Translations under genes and position numbers: made by a program
Notes under the pieces: generated by a model
The model's database searches: none
The model's input: the letters and a program-made list of their open reading frames with translations, nothing else
What the model was told of the DNA's origin: nothing
Part shown: positions 23,841 to 36,600 of the stretch, piece by piece
Layout of the letters: each line of letters starts with the position of its first letter
Position numbering within the stretch: position 1 is the stretch's first letter
Assembly (NCBI GenBank): GCA_038373885.1
Contig: JAWZYV010001796.1
Coordinates: 328,501 to 392,500 of the forward strand
From: Cheiracanthium punctorium
Taxonomy: Eukaryota > Arthropoda > Arachnida > Araneae > Cheiracanthiidae
Reading direction: 5' to 3'
Length of the DNA: 64,000 bases

Positions 23841-24868
23841 TGGCTGCATTCGTAAACGACAAACTCGTTGCACGAGTTTTCGTAAGAAAACTGGAATGCG
23901 TGTGTTTAACCCATTTGCGCCCAGATATTTTTGCGACTTTCTTCGATTTTTGCTAATACCTGGAATAATAGATAAATTTCTGATGTCAACTTTTTGAACA
24001 AGGGGTGATTGCTTTTAAAATCAGGATGCATAAAAATTTAAATGTCTATATTCTACTTCGTAATGTTAAAATATTTTGTGGAGTTGAGGTTCAATGCTCG
24101 TGAATAAAGGCCAGGAAAAATAAATAACGTTTTCGACTAATAGCGATAATGTCGTCCCAAAAAAGGGACACTAGGCATAAATGGGTTAGTGCTGTCAGTG
24201 GTTATCAGTTTCTTTTGACTTTACGAACAACTTCAGTTTATTTAGTTTCGTAGCCTAGGAGACGTGTTTGTTTACAATTCCCGAATGCGTAAATTTTGCT
24301 GAGGAGAGTTTTTAGTACATACTCAATTTTTAAAAGAAAGTTTGGCCATAATTGAAGTACGCAAATCAAAATTTAGAAATTTCAACTTCATTTCTTCAAA
24401 AGTATTTAGCAAGAGAAGTTCAAATTTCGCTAATAACGGATTAAATCAACTTCAATCTCAACACTAAAACATGCATTTTTGAATTTACTAAAATGAAAAA
24501 TACAAAAAAATCATTACCTTTGAAAAATTATGTACCTTCGCAGTATTTTCTAACGTGCGCATGAATTTCCTCCTCGAAAAAATAATACTTGCAGCTTTAG
24601 AAAGCGTAAAATACTTTTCACAAAAACATACTTTTCCATAACAACGGACGCCATTTGAAAACAACAACAACGTGCAGCAAGTGTATCTTCTAAACAACTG
24701 ACGAAACCTTAGCAGAGATCGGTTTATTTGGTTTGAAACGAATCGCACTCAGTTTTGTATACGAACGCTCTAGTTTAAAAACTGTATGCACTCAGTTTCC
24801 TTTACGAGCGCTTTAGATTAAAACTCATTGCACGAGTGTAACTCGTTCGGCGTTTACGAATTCAGCCA
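23841..24868. mobile_element. 1-kb TIR element, host of a nested MITE
   Basis: Ends TGGCTGCATTCGTAAACG and CGTTTACGAATTCAGCCA, then AACTCGTTGCACGAGTT and AACTCATTGCACGAGT inside. No target duplication is clear and the superfamily is unknown. The TTAA MITE 23906-24189 is inserted inside it. Confidence 0.75.
23906..24189 (+). mobile_element. TTAA MITE (AACCCATTTGCGCC family), copy 1
   Basis: Ends TTAACCCATTTGCGCCC and GGCATAAATGGGTTAG (last base of the right TTAA mutated). Opposite in orientation to the two copies at 26241-26806. Confidence 0.88.
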
Positions 24869-25330
24869 CTTTAAGGATCTCCGAGGCGGGGGGGGGGGGA
24901 AAAGAAAACAATTGAAAATACATAGCCATCCTGGTGGATACTGCCTCCATCTAGTCGAATCGTCTGGCTACGGGCCTGTTATTCGTAAGTGATTGGTATA
25001 TATAACTTTCCTGTTCGAAAATCCAAATGCCTTTTTTCCGGAGCTGTACAATAGGCATATTTTATGTTATTTAAAATTATTTATTTGTATCATGCAGTTT
25101 AACGGAACGTTATTATTACTTCAAAAATGTTCTATATTTATAACATAAATTTTTTATAGATTTTTTTCTTTTATTTGTTCTTGTTGTTAATCTCAAATTC
25201 ATTAAACTTCGTTAACTGAAAATTCTTTTCTAAAGGAAATTTTAACAGTTAGCAAAGCCGGTAACTAAAGTTCGAACTTCAGTGTTATCCAAATATATTT
25301 TCACTGAAGAATAATGAGAATGACCTATAT

Positions 25331-26291
25331 TTACAAATAAAAGAATATTAAAAATAAATAAAGAGAAAATTAAAAGCTCAAAAGATTTAGAGTTATCAGA
25401 AAAGCTAAGACAACAGCAACGACAACAGAAAACATATTTCATAAAATGACAGACGAATTTCACGATTAACTATTAAAATAAACTTCACGATCTAGGTATT
25501 CCTAAACCCATGCACTAGACTAGAATCTTTCTACACGGCATTATTTTCCCTATGCTAGCGAAAGCGGGTAGAAAGCACGAAAGTTCCGCATTTACCTTGC
25601 ATTTTGTGCCGGAAGCGGCAACGAGCCATTGACGAGATTACCGAGTTGAGCTGGTGGGCAAACCAGCTAAATTAAGGGCGATTGGTATGCTCTGATCACC
25701 AATTCCTTTGTGGCAGAACACACCAATTGGTTAATCCCAGGTTAGCAGTTTGTTTTAACCCATTGATGCTTAGTGTCCCTTTTTTGGGACGGCATTATCG
25801 CTATTACAAATAAAAGAATATTAAAAATAAATAAAGAGGAAATTAAAAGCTCAAAAGATTTAGAGTTATCAGAAACGCTAAGACAACAGCAACAGCAACG
25901 ACAACAGAAACATATTCATAAATGCAGACGAATTTCACGATTAACTATTAAAATAAACTTCACGATCTAGGTATTCCTAAACCCATGCACTAGACTAGGA
26001 ATCTTTCTACACCGCATTATTTTCCCTATGCTAGCGAAAGCGGGGTAGAAAGCAGCGAAAGTTCCGGCATTTACCTTGCATTTTTGTGCCCGGAAGCGGG
26101 CAAACGAGCCCATTGACGAGATTACCGAGTTGAGCTGGTGGGCAAACCAGCTAAATTAAGGGCGATTGGCATGCTCTGATCACCAATTCCCTTCGTGGGC
26201 AGAACACACCAATTGGTTAATCCCAGGTTAGCAGTCTGTTTTAACCCATTTACGCCTAGCGTCCCTTTTTTTGGGATGGCATTATCGCTAT
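25331..26291. repeat. Tandem duplication, 473 and 487 bp
   Basis: 25331-25803 and 25804-26291 are the same sequence in head-to-tail copies. The first copy is shorter, with many one-base losses in runs of C, G, A or T (for example GAAGCGGC against GAAGCGGGC). Each copy ends in the beginning of the TTAA MITE; only the second continues into a whole MITE. No coding. Confidence 0.93.
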
Positions 26292-26526
26292 TAGTCGAAA
26301 ACGTTATTTATTTTTACTGGCCTTTATTCACGAGCATTGAACCTCAACTCCACAAAATATTTTAACATTACGAAGTAGAATGTAGACATTTTAAATTTTT
26401 ATGCATCCTGATTTTAAAAGCAATCACCCCTTGTTCAAGAAGTTGACATCAGAAATTTCTCTATTATTCCATGTATTAGCAAAAATCGAAGAAAGTCGCA
26501 AAAATATCTGGGCGCAAATGGGTTAA
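26241..26526 (-). mobile_element. TTAA MITE, copy 2
   Basis: TTAACCCATTTACGCC to GCGCAAATGGGTTAA. The right TTAA (26523-26526) is also the left TTAA of the next copy. Same family as 23906-24189, opposite orientation. Confidence 0.92.
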
Positions 26527-26806
26527 CCCATTTATGCCTAGCGTCCCTTTTTTGGGACGGCATTTTCGCTATCAGTCGAAAACGTTATTTATTTTTCCTA
26601 GCCTTTATTCGCGAGTATTGAACCTCAATTCCACAAAATATTTTAATATGGCCAAGTAGGATGTTGACATTTCAATTTTTATACATAATGATTTTAAATG
26701 AAATCATCCCTTGTTTAAAAATTTGACATCAGAAATTTATCAATTACTGCTGGTGTTAGCAAAAATGGAAGAAAGTCGCAAAAATATCCAGGCACGAATG
26801 GGTTAA
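26523..26806 (-). mobile_element. TTAA MITE, copy 3, abutting copy 2
   Basis: TTAACCCATTTATGCC to GGCACGAATGGGTTAA; head-to-tail with copy 2 and sharing its TTAA. Divergence between copies 2 and 3 argues against a recent tandem duplication. Confidence 0.92.
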
Positions 26807-27820
26807 TGTTTGATATTTCTGCCGAGTAATATAAACGAAGCAATTATTCGCTAAGCTGAAGTAGGAAATTTGGCTTACACTCTGCTACTTTTCTGAGAGG
26901 GTAAAAAGGCAGAATTCAGATGATTCGGACCCTGGGCTTTGGTGCAAAGGGCAGCTGAAGTTTTCAAATTTCTGTGCTTATAAATTAATAAATTAAATTA
27001 CTGAAATTAGACATTTTAGGCGTTATACATAATTATTTAATCAATGTATCGTTGTTGTTGTTGTTGTTATTATTGCGGTTATTACTATTTTTCTAATTCT
27101 AAAATTTAAGGAAGGAGAAAAAATGAATAGAAAATCTAGAAGACTGACTTCCCCATCTTTAATCGGAAAGCTGGAAACTCAAACGGGTCACAGAAGCAAT
27201 AATACGAAAATTTACCATCGCCTACGTATCTTTGCTACCAACTGAGAAACACGCTAGAATTATACGGAATGCCATATATCCCACCGCTCATTGAAAGTAT
27301 TTAAACGACCCTTTCAGGAAACTTGCTATTCCTAAAATTACTAAACTTCCAAGCTTTAAAAACTTGCTGCTAAAATTATTGTTCTGCTCAAAGTTTTAAA
27401 GGCATTCATTACAAAATCAAACTAAACTTATTCACAAACTGTTAAAAAAGAAAAGAAAAAATAGTCGTCTTACAAAAATATAAGTTTAAATTAAACCAAT
27501 TTTAAACAAATATAACCTTGCCTCTTTAAAAAGTGCTCTAAAATGTTTCAATAAGCCTGAGCATTGCTCCCTTCTAAACTGTGGGCTCAATCCAGCAGTT
27601 GGTTGCGTGCTAACCATTGGAATAATTGATATGTATTAATGATTTGCGAAAACAACGTCAAAGGTCTTATCTATCCGCTTACAGACTGATCTGGATGCTT
27701 GTGACTATACCATTCCTAAGCCTCTTATAATTTGCATACGATAAAATATTGTTGCTGTGCAATTTTAAGAAGAAAAAATCTGGCAACAATGCATCTGAAA
27801 GCTAATCGCGCGTGTTCGTG
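26807..27820. other. Intergenic, upstream of the candidate promoter
   Basis: No gene. (GTT)n-like microsatellite at 27051-27069. Low repeat content compared with the left half of the window. Confidence 0.4.
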
Positions 27821-27872
27821 TATAAAAGATAACCCTTTCCGTTACCCTCTCTTTTCTCTCTGCTGGATTTCG
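27821..27872 (+). promoter_or_regulatory. Candidate TATA promoter and short non-coding first exon
   Basis: TATAAAAG at 27821 is followed 25-50 bp downstream by a pyrimidine run (ctctcttttctctctg) and then a strong splice donor, ttcg|gtgagt, at 27873. This is what a core promoter plus tiny 5' UTR exon looks like. It is the nearest such site upstream of the P450, whose exon 1 has an acceptor-like site ending at 30337 or 30343. The link to the P450 is inference; it could instead drive a non-coding RNA. Confidence 0.35.
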
Positions 27873-30246
27873 GTGAGTGTATTAAGCTTTGACTAATTTT
27901 TTTTTTTTTTGTGGGTTGGTATCCGTGTTAATTCAATTGGTAGAAGATTCGGCATAGTATGAGCGTAATGCAAGATTCCTGTATTAAGGGAAGTTCTTAA
28001 CTTTAAGCTTCGTGGTATTTGGAAAATCATTTTTCCGCTCTCCGGCCTTCCCTCAGATTAGTACGGTAATTTGCTCTGATAAATATTTATTAGGCATAAT
28101 GTCTTATGTATTTCTTAAAGCGTCGTTATAAGTAAAGGCATAGTTGTAATGCAGCGTTAAAGGAAACTAAACTTCTTTGCCTCGATGTTGCTAGTTTCTA
28201 CTAGTATTTGAAGCAAAGCTTTATAACACAAGATCTTCATTTCGGAAGCTGCGTTGAAGATTAACTTAAAACTTGAAACTGCGTGCCTTCTTAAGATTGT
28301 CTTCGGAAATGAATATATTATAGACATTTCGCTTGTGCATTAAAAGCTCTCTTTATAGCCTATCTACATTTAGTTTTAATGCTTCTGTATCTCTACAGAA
28401 ACGTTAATGTTTGCTTACTTTGCATGATACTTATTTTTTCTAAAAGTGCGTTGTCTCGAACCCCTGTAACATGTACTTCGCTATAAATTGACTTTAGTAC
28501 GTTCTTCAAACTAGCACTTTTCAGCAACTCTATTTTGTGTGCTCTACCTTTCGATTGTCACTTTCTACGCAAGATAAAACTAAGGTCCTAAAGATCTATT
28601 TAAGATCTTTAAAATAAGCGACTCTCCAATTAAATACACTTACTACGTGGTTAAATGATTTGCAAGTATCATTGCACTATGAGTATCTAAACCTTTTTAT
28701 ATATATAATTAAAACTGGCCTACCATGCAATTTTCGTTGCGTCATTCTTATGACTTTCACTCACGGAACTAAACACGTAAAAGAATACTAGGGAATCGAA
28801 CCCCGGACGTAAGACACGGCACACAGGGATTATATTCCAACTATACTTCACCTTCAAATATTGCTTTCAAAGTGTATCATAATCCATGAGTATATCGTAT
28901 TTGCCTTCTTTGTTCCATGAAACACTTTTGGGGACTTGAAATCTGTAAAAAATCTCCTACGAGATGCTTTAGATTCACTCACTCCTGTACAAAAAGTTTT
29001 AATTCTAAGTTCACAAATTTTTAGCTTTTAATGTAGAAGTTATGCTTCAGAATGACGTCACGTCAATGAACACTCCATAGTGGAATTCTTGGATCTTTAA
29101 GTGAAATTTGTTTTGTCTCTGAATATAGTGTTAACAAACCCTTTTGCTCAGCTGCATGCATGTATTGTTAAAGTGCATCTCTTCATCTATTTATATTACT
29201 GTTAAAAATTTAGCATAACTCATTTCCTTTAGGAATAGAACGTAAGCTATTTTAATAATTTTGCCCCCCCCTACAACTTGGGGGCCCTAGGCCGTGGCCT
29301 AGTTCGCCTGTGCGGTAATCGGGCCCTGCCTTTCCCTTAATCTATAGCATATTCAAAGGGTTCGGTTAATTCACGCGAAACTTCATGGTTAAATTTTATT
29401 TATTAGCTCTTTAGCAGAGTTGCATAAACTAAACGTCTCAACCTTGCCATAGTTCTAAACGTAGACTGTGGCATCCCTCAACGTCCGGCACGTTAGGTGG
29501 TCGGGTACACCCAAGCTATTTTGACCACTACAATGAATGTGCGTATGATAAGATTATTTATAGCCTGGTACTCTTTTAAACTCTGTAGAAATGGAACCCC
29601 GAAACTGATTTTATCCCAACCTTTAATCGACCACGTGCTTAACTTTCGCTTTAAATGACAAATTAGTCTCGATCAAAATAAGTAATATTGTTGCGATTGA
29701 AAGCTGTTTTTCAGTGAAATTTCTTGTAAATATCTCGTTTATTTGACCTAGTCGGGCAACTCTGGTATCTAGGCGTGAGCGTCTTATGAATGCACTTGCA
29801 ACTAATTCTTGGACCTCCTACGTAAAACATTGGGTTTCAGAATAAGATTTTGAATGCAGTATTATAAAGCTTTGAGCAAATCGCCGGCTTTAAACTTTAT
29901 TCTCGACTCTTGACTGCCAGACTCTTGGTCTTGGATCGGACGCTTTATCGAACCTCGTATTTTGACTTCTAGTAGTCTCAAGATGCATGTGATGTCCAAT
30001 ATTGTCATGGTACAGGTGACTCGGACATCATTTTATCACGGAGATCGTAGAACTTCTTTAAGGCATGGTGCAAAATCTATTTTTTAAAATAGCAAAGACT
30101 TAATGTTAACTTGCCAAACGAGATTTTTGATCTCGTAACATGTACGTGTTTTTCCTTACTCGGAGGCTATGACTAGTTTAATGTACTATCTGGACTGCAG
30201 CAGTAACTGAACAGCATATTCCTAGTTTCATCGGCGTACTCTAACA
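27873..30246. other. 2.4-kb stretch upstream of P450 exon 1
   Basis: No gene found. If the 27821 promoter belongs to the P450 this is 5' UTR intron 0. It contains a lone tRNA-type B box on the - strand (28792-28802) and the right end of a hAT element near 29262-29328. Confidence 0.4.
29262..29328. mobile_element. Right-end fragment of a hAT-type MITE
   Basis: Ends in TAATCGGGCCCTG after a C-run, ggggccctag and gccgtggcct. The CAGGG...CCCTG style of terminus is usual for non-autonomous hAT elements. I find no matching left end, so it is truncated. Confidence 0.35.
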
Positions 30247-30610
30247 ATGAACCAATCTATAGCAGGCCATCCCTTGATTACAAAACCTTTCACTCTTTCC
30301 ATACCATTTAATGACCTTTACCAATATTTGTTCCTAGGTGCAGTCATGGTTCTCCTCTTGAAAAACATGCAGTGTGGCAGGAAAGGTGCAGGTCTCGTCT
30401 TTAATGGTAAAGGACGCTGCGCGTCAAGATTCTTTTGCGACAAGTCTAACGAGTCCAAGAGTGATGTCTCGGAGCAGAAGGTTCAGGAAGGCAAGGATTA
30501 CCTCGATAGGCGCGGAGAGTTGCTGAAGAAGGCTAGACCCTACTCCGCCATTCCTGAAATACCAATGGTTCCCATCTTTGGTAGTGCTTGGAAATATTTT
30601 CCTATCATCG
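30247..30610 (+). CDS. P450 exon 1 (residues 1-121, phase 1 donor)
   Basis: Encodes the N-terminus and the proline-rich hinge. Donor cg|gtaagt at 30611. Two starts are possible: ATG at 30247, or ATG at 30346 (Met34), which begins a Lys/Arg-rich stretch free of acidic residues until about residue 65, as expected for a mitochondrial presequence. The second is preceded by a splice-acceptor-like ttcctag ending at 30337 and gtgcag ending at 30343, so residues 1-33 may be intron or 5' UTR. Confidence 0.85.
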
Positions 30611-33600
30611 GTAAGTTATGAATTGATCATACGATTGAACTCGTAATTAGAATTGATAGATAGCATTAAAGTTAACAGTAGAGTGATTTAACACAAACTA
30701 CCAATTTTGGCTTTCTATAGGATAGCTCGCTGATTGCATTAGAGAAAGGACCTAAATTCTGCGAGCTGAAACTAATGCAAAACAGTTCGGTTAGCGGAAT
30801 TCGGTAAATCGCCGCTATGGTGAATTTTGTGTATTGACTAGTTGGGATAGATTAACGTCGTGTTTCCTTTACGACGGGAGGACCCATATTTAAGGATTCT
30901 CCTGTCAGAATTAAACATGCTCTTCCAGTCTACAATGTGAAAGGTCAAATTTCATGTACTGTATAATCGCGATTTACGAGCTTGAAAGTTGATTTTGCAT
31001 TTGCTTGCTCTTACTTAAACGGATCAATGGTTAAGGTTTTTCAAATGTAAACGCTAATATTAGATTGCTAGTGCGCTAGTTTTAAACTGGATCCCCGAGA
31101 AGTTGATTTTGAATCTTTAAAAGCACAGAGATGGTACTGCGACTCGGGTTTGGGGAGAGGTATTTCAATCTGGTTAGAATCTGGCTAGTTCCAAACGGCG
31201 GAAGGTCTAGTGACGAAAATCTACCGGTATAATCTTGAACGTATCAAATTAATTTTCGGAAGATTTGACTAGCAAGTTTGACAAATTCTTGCTTACAATT
31301 TTAACTCTGCTCTGTTCTTTGCCCCTAATGTAAGCTTTTATTTGCAGGAGAATACGATAGTAAAAAAATGTACGAAGCAGACTTCAAGAAGCAGAGACAA
31401 TATGGTGATATTCTGAAAGAAAGATTCGGAGGACTTGAAATCGTAAATTGTTATCACCAAGATGCAAATGATGTACTTCTGCAGAATCAAGGAAGGTATC
31501 CAGAAAGAGCCGAATTCTCCACGCTCAAGGCTTACAGAGAGAAAAGGAAACATCGCTACGGGAAGCTCGGCTTGGTTGCAATGTACGTAGTCTTTTCAAT
31601 ACTTGAAACTTTCTTTCTTAACCCGTAAGCACGCGCGTCTACTTTTGTAACTTAAACAGTCGCATGGGGTAAATCTTACCCCCTTTTGTCTTTATATTTT
31701 TGACTAAAAACAAATTAAAAACAAATTTGTGGACTTATAACATAAAATACATCAGTTCTGTTACGTTTCATGGGAAGAAATCGTGCTTTTTATATTTATA
31801 GATTATCTGGCAGTTTCTTTAAACATCATGCTTTCTGAGAAGAAAATCGCATATGATATGCTTTATACCTAAAAACACTAATTTATTAATGATTAATTTC
31901 ATTTAATAGCCTTTTGTCAATACATACCAGTAGTGTAACGTCAATTTACAGTTAATTAACATTTAGTTTATACTTTAACAACGTAATGAAACTTATTTAG
32001 TCGCACGGGAGTATTGAATCCCAAAGTGGAATTTTCATCCCTTCCGGATAACAAAGAAACGAAACTCCTTCACCCACCCCAACTTGACCTTGCCTTTGAA
32101 AGGTAGAAGACGGGGTAAACTTGTTCTCACAAAATTTCTCCCATTTTACGAAGAAAAAGTCGCTGGGGTAAGATTTACCCCAACGCGCCTGCTTACGGGT
32201 TAAGAAAGGGTAGTATGCAAATGACCGATATTAAGGAAATACTTGTGTGCGTAGTTAACTTTGGTTTAGAGTATAGTTATTGCGAAGAGCGCAATGAAGT
32301 GAAAGCTTAAGTTAACTTTATTTTTCAGAAACCTCCCATTTCAACTTTCCTAAATATGTCGCAGATTTATAAATTTTACACAACCGCGTGACTTAAAACT
32401 ATTGCTTGAGCGAGATCATTGTTTGAGCAATTTTAAGGAATCTCTCAATTGCTTGGAACCATAGTATGCGTCTAGTAACTTTTCGATAAGATCTCAGTTC
32501 TAAACTTCGAGGAACTGTAGCGGTTAGTTGTATATTCATTCAATGACTTATGCAAACATATAAAACTAGATGTTATCAAAAGTTAGTTTGAAATGGCTAC
32601 TCTTGACAAAGCCGCTTATAAACCGTGAAATTCCGAGCACAATTCTTACGAAAAGATTTGTTTATCTAAATTAAGGCAGTTTTCTGTACTACTCGCGCAA
32701 ATCCAGCGTTTATTACATTCTGGAGACGATGGTTGCGGTTTCGGTCTTCCTTGAAGTCTTTCGCTGGGAAAAGCCACAGGTAGCTTTTCGGATATTCAAA
32801 GGACGTTTTTAGTCGTCGGCGTTCTCAATATGTTGCCCATGGTTGTGAAAGGCTTCCTTGATTTCAAATGGATCTCTAGATAATTTTACTTACTAGAGTA
32901 TCTAGTAATTATGAATGCCGATCATAATATTGGTCTAAATTTTAAAGGCAGATATTGTGGAGAATGTGACTAGGAAGAGTGCTTTGATAGAATATTCCGT
33001 TATTCTTGCAGACGTTCTCGTTATCTTCGTCACTGTTGCCTAAAGATCGAATATTTGTAGCACTACTCACTACTCGTTCAATTTGAAGATGCACTGAAAA
33101 AGTTGCAACAAAAGAACTTTTTAGAACATTCTCTGGTTAGGTATCAAATTATCGTTGCCAGAGATTGAATGTTCCATTAAACTTTGCAGAATATTACGTT
33201 TTGATCCTATAAAATAACTCTTTCGGATTTAAATGCGGCGCGGTAGAATTTGAATGTTCAGTTTCAAAATCTCGTCAAGACCTCGGTGAGTTGGCCATCC
33301 AGAATGTCGGTACGGCAAGTCTTCAAAAGTTGTGCATAAAAAGCGTACGTGAATTAAATAAATCAAAAGTAACGCTTTACATTCTTTAGTCTTTTTATAA
33401 TCTAAACGCTTAATTTTCAGGCAAGGCGAGGATTGGGAAGAATTTCGCAGAGAAGTTGGTAACTCTGTTCACTTAATCCCGGACTTGAACAGGGATGCAA
33501 TTGTTGACATTGCCAAAGATTTTGTTGAGCTGATTAGAGCCAAAAGGGATGCCTCTGGCGAAATTCCTGACCTTATGGATCTCTTGTATAAATGGGCCCT

Positions 33601-36600
33601 TGAATGTAAGTAAATTTTTTAAAATTTGTACATAAATTTCTTGTCAAATAATTTTAGATGCTCTTCCTAAAAATTTATCTTGGATGTAGTAGTCGTACCA
33701 GAATAAATTACGACTATTGAATTTTGATTTCTCATTATGCACCAACCGTTCAATATGGTGAAGGCCTCGACAATCTTAAACTAGGCGAATCTAGTCGGTC
33801 AAGTAATATCTTGAGCGAGTTTGAACTAGCTAAATTCAGTTATAATCTCCATGGGCACTGTAGCTTTTTGTTGGAAAATACCGTCGTAAGATTAAATTTC
33901 TTAAACCATTGAATGGATGTGAAACTGCGTAAATACTTGGCAAACTTTCTGTTCATTATTCAACAAAATTGGGAATATGCTAATTGGAGTTTCTTGGCCT
34001 GTTCTATGATTAACTTAAGATAAATCGCATCTATTGAGGAAAGCGACCATCACCACGCGATACTCTGCTCCATAAGACGGAACGCTCCTTACGGGGCTCG
34101 AAGACTAAATATGCGTTCATCCTCTTAAGGGGGTGGTGGGCTATGACATTACCAAAACCGCCAAAAAATCGCAATTTTTTATGTATTAATATTCTACGAT
34201 TTTTACTGTACATGGAACAAAAAACCGCACTTCAACTTAATTAGTAAAAAAGTTATAAAAGTTTAAAAAAAGATCTCATAAATGGCCCTCTACATGTCCG
34301 AAAATTTTGGGCAAATGAATATTTTTCGCAGTTCAGAGTCTTTAAAATGCCCCTTGCTACACAATTTTTGAAGAAATCTTATAAAATTCATAACAGACTT
34401 AAGATGCATATAAAATTTTCTTCTTATCCGTTTAAATTTTGATGGTCATAAAGATTATAAAAATTAAAGTTTATGAACGTGAAAATTTAGTGAATTCAGT
34501 GTGGAAGTATAAAAATACTTCCAAAAAGTTTACTTTTCAACGAATCTCTAAATTAATAAGAAAATTTGTTCGGATTACATTTTTCGATAAGGTAAAATTG
34601 AGGGAAAGGATTAAAAATTGGCACACGAGGTATTTAGAAAATTAATTTTTTTAAATTTCAAAAAAACTTTTGGAGTTTTTAGTATTTTTGTCATAATTCA
34701 TACATATACAAAAATTCCCAATTTTGGGTCGCAAAAAACCTTTTTATAACGTCTTAAGCTGGTTCCTGGAAAGCCAGAAATCTAAAGTTGGTTCTAGAAA
34801 GTCAATATTTTAACTTGAGAGTTATACCCTATTCAAATTGTGCAACATATCCCCCATTATTATGTCCCTTATTTAAATGTTTACGCAGTTCCCCTATACA
34901 TATACTATATGGTTAAATAACTTTCTTGGTGACACTTCAGGCTCGTACTCTCTTAAAGGGATGGTGGACACCCAAATCATCAAAATTGGCCCAAAAATGA
35001 GTTTCTTTTACATACTAATATTCTACGGTTAAAGCTGAACCATGAAGAAAAAACGGCGTATGTCTACGGCAATTTTTTAAAAAGATATTAGGGTTTGAAA
35101 AAATTAAGAGGGACAGTTAAATGTCCACAAGAATGCAAACACGTAAATAAATACGTCACAATTTTTATTGAACGTTTTACAAAATAAGCCAATATTCGAA
35201 TGAAATTATTTTCGATATGTTTAGTTAAGGTAAAATCATAACTAAGATTATTCAGAAGAGACGGTATTAAATGTAAATGGAAAATGACACTTTAAACTGT
35301 ATTTTCTCCAAATCAAGATTTTTGCGATTTTCTTGCCTTCAAAATGCTCCATGCGACTTAATTTTGGTCGGAATTGTACAAAATTTACTACAAATATTCT
35401 TGTATATTGCAATAAATCCCTATCCTTTTTAAATAGGGTCAAAATTTCTATTATGAAATTTCACTTTTATTTACGAAAACTGAAAAATTTCGGGAAAGTT
35501 TGGTATATATCCATGAAAATATTTCTAAAATAAACTACTCGGTCGAATCAAAAACTGATAGACTTTTGAACTATATTTTTATGAAATTAAAAAACAAAAT
35601 TACTAAAGTTAAAATTAAATCGCATGGAGCATTTTTTCGAAACTAAAAAATTTTTAATTACTAATATTTTTAAAATTTTTTCAGTTTATTATGCTTAGTT
35701 AATATATTAAAATAAATTTCATAATCTTATCTTATTAAATGAAAAACTTTTAATGTCCATCCCCTTAATCTTACGACTTCTCAATTTAAAATATTCACAA
35801 GACATACATCTGTATGTTCATACATGACTTTAAATGGCGAATTATATTGGTAGCTGTATCATGCATCGCAATGGACGCTCGACTTGGTTGCTTAAATCCA
35901 GATATGGAGCCTACAACGGACGGCATTAATATGATAACATCGGTCCACACGCAACTGGAATGCATCAACAAACTGGAAGCCTCCTCTGGAAATTATCCCT
36001 TCTGGAAGTATATCCCAAGTCCAACGTATATTAAATTCGAAAAAGCTGCAGATATCTTCACGGAGTAAGTAACCAAATTTTACTTAATACCTTAACTCGC
36101 ATTTGAGCAGTTCTCGCAGTATTTCGGTTTCGTATCTACTGACCTTGTTTTGCTAAATCTTGGCAATTCGCGCGAAGGCACCCATACAGTTAACTCTTTG
36201 AGGCGCAACCCTTTCCCAATGCTGAAAAAGGGCCGCCGTTGTTATCGCTCGACTTAACTACCAGCAAGAGGGCGGACGATCGAAACGTTCATCGCGTGCC
36301 ACAGATAGACCCTTTTTTGACGACAGTTGGCTGTGCCGGGCACAGCCAGCTGTCGTAAAAAAGGGTCTAGTTCTGTGGCACGCGATGAACGTTTCGATCG
36401 TCCGCCAACTTGCTGGTCGTTAAGTCGAGCGATGGCAACGGCTGCCCTTTTTTCAGCATTGGGCAATCTGTCCAGCTGTTCTCAGATTCTTCATTTTTCA
36501 GCAGATGTCGGTGCTGTTAAAAAGAATCGTGACCACTTTTTTAACGGGGGAATGACGTGCTTAAAGTATTCTCGTGGAGCTGTCACCCGCAACTATTTTT

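Noticed and set aside
28792..28802. tRNA-type B box GGTTCGATTCC on the - strand
   Set aside because: No A box, no acceptor-stem or anticodon-arm pairing in the preceding 60 bases. At most a SINE or tRNA-derived scrap.
29076..29092. Similarity to the GAAATTCTTGGATC segment of 18S rRNA
   Set aside because: Only about 12 bases match and the flanks do not resemble rRNA.
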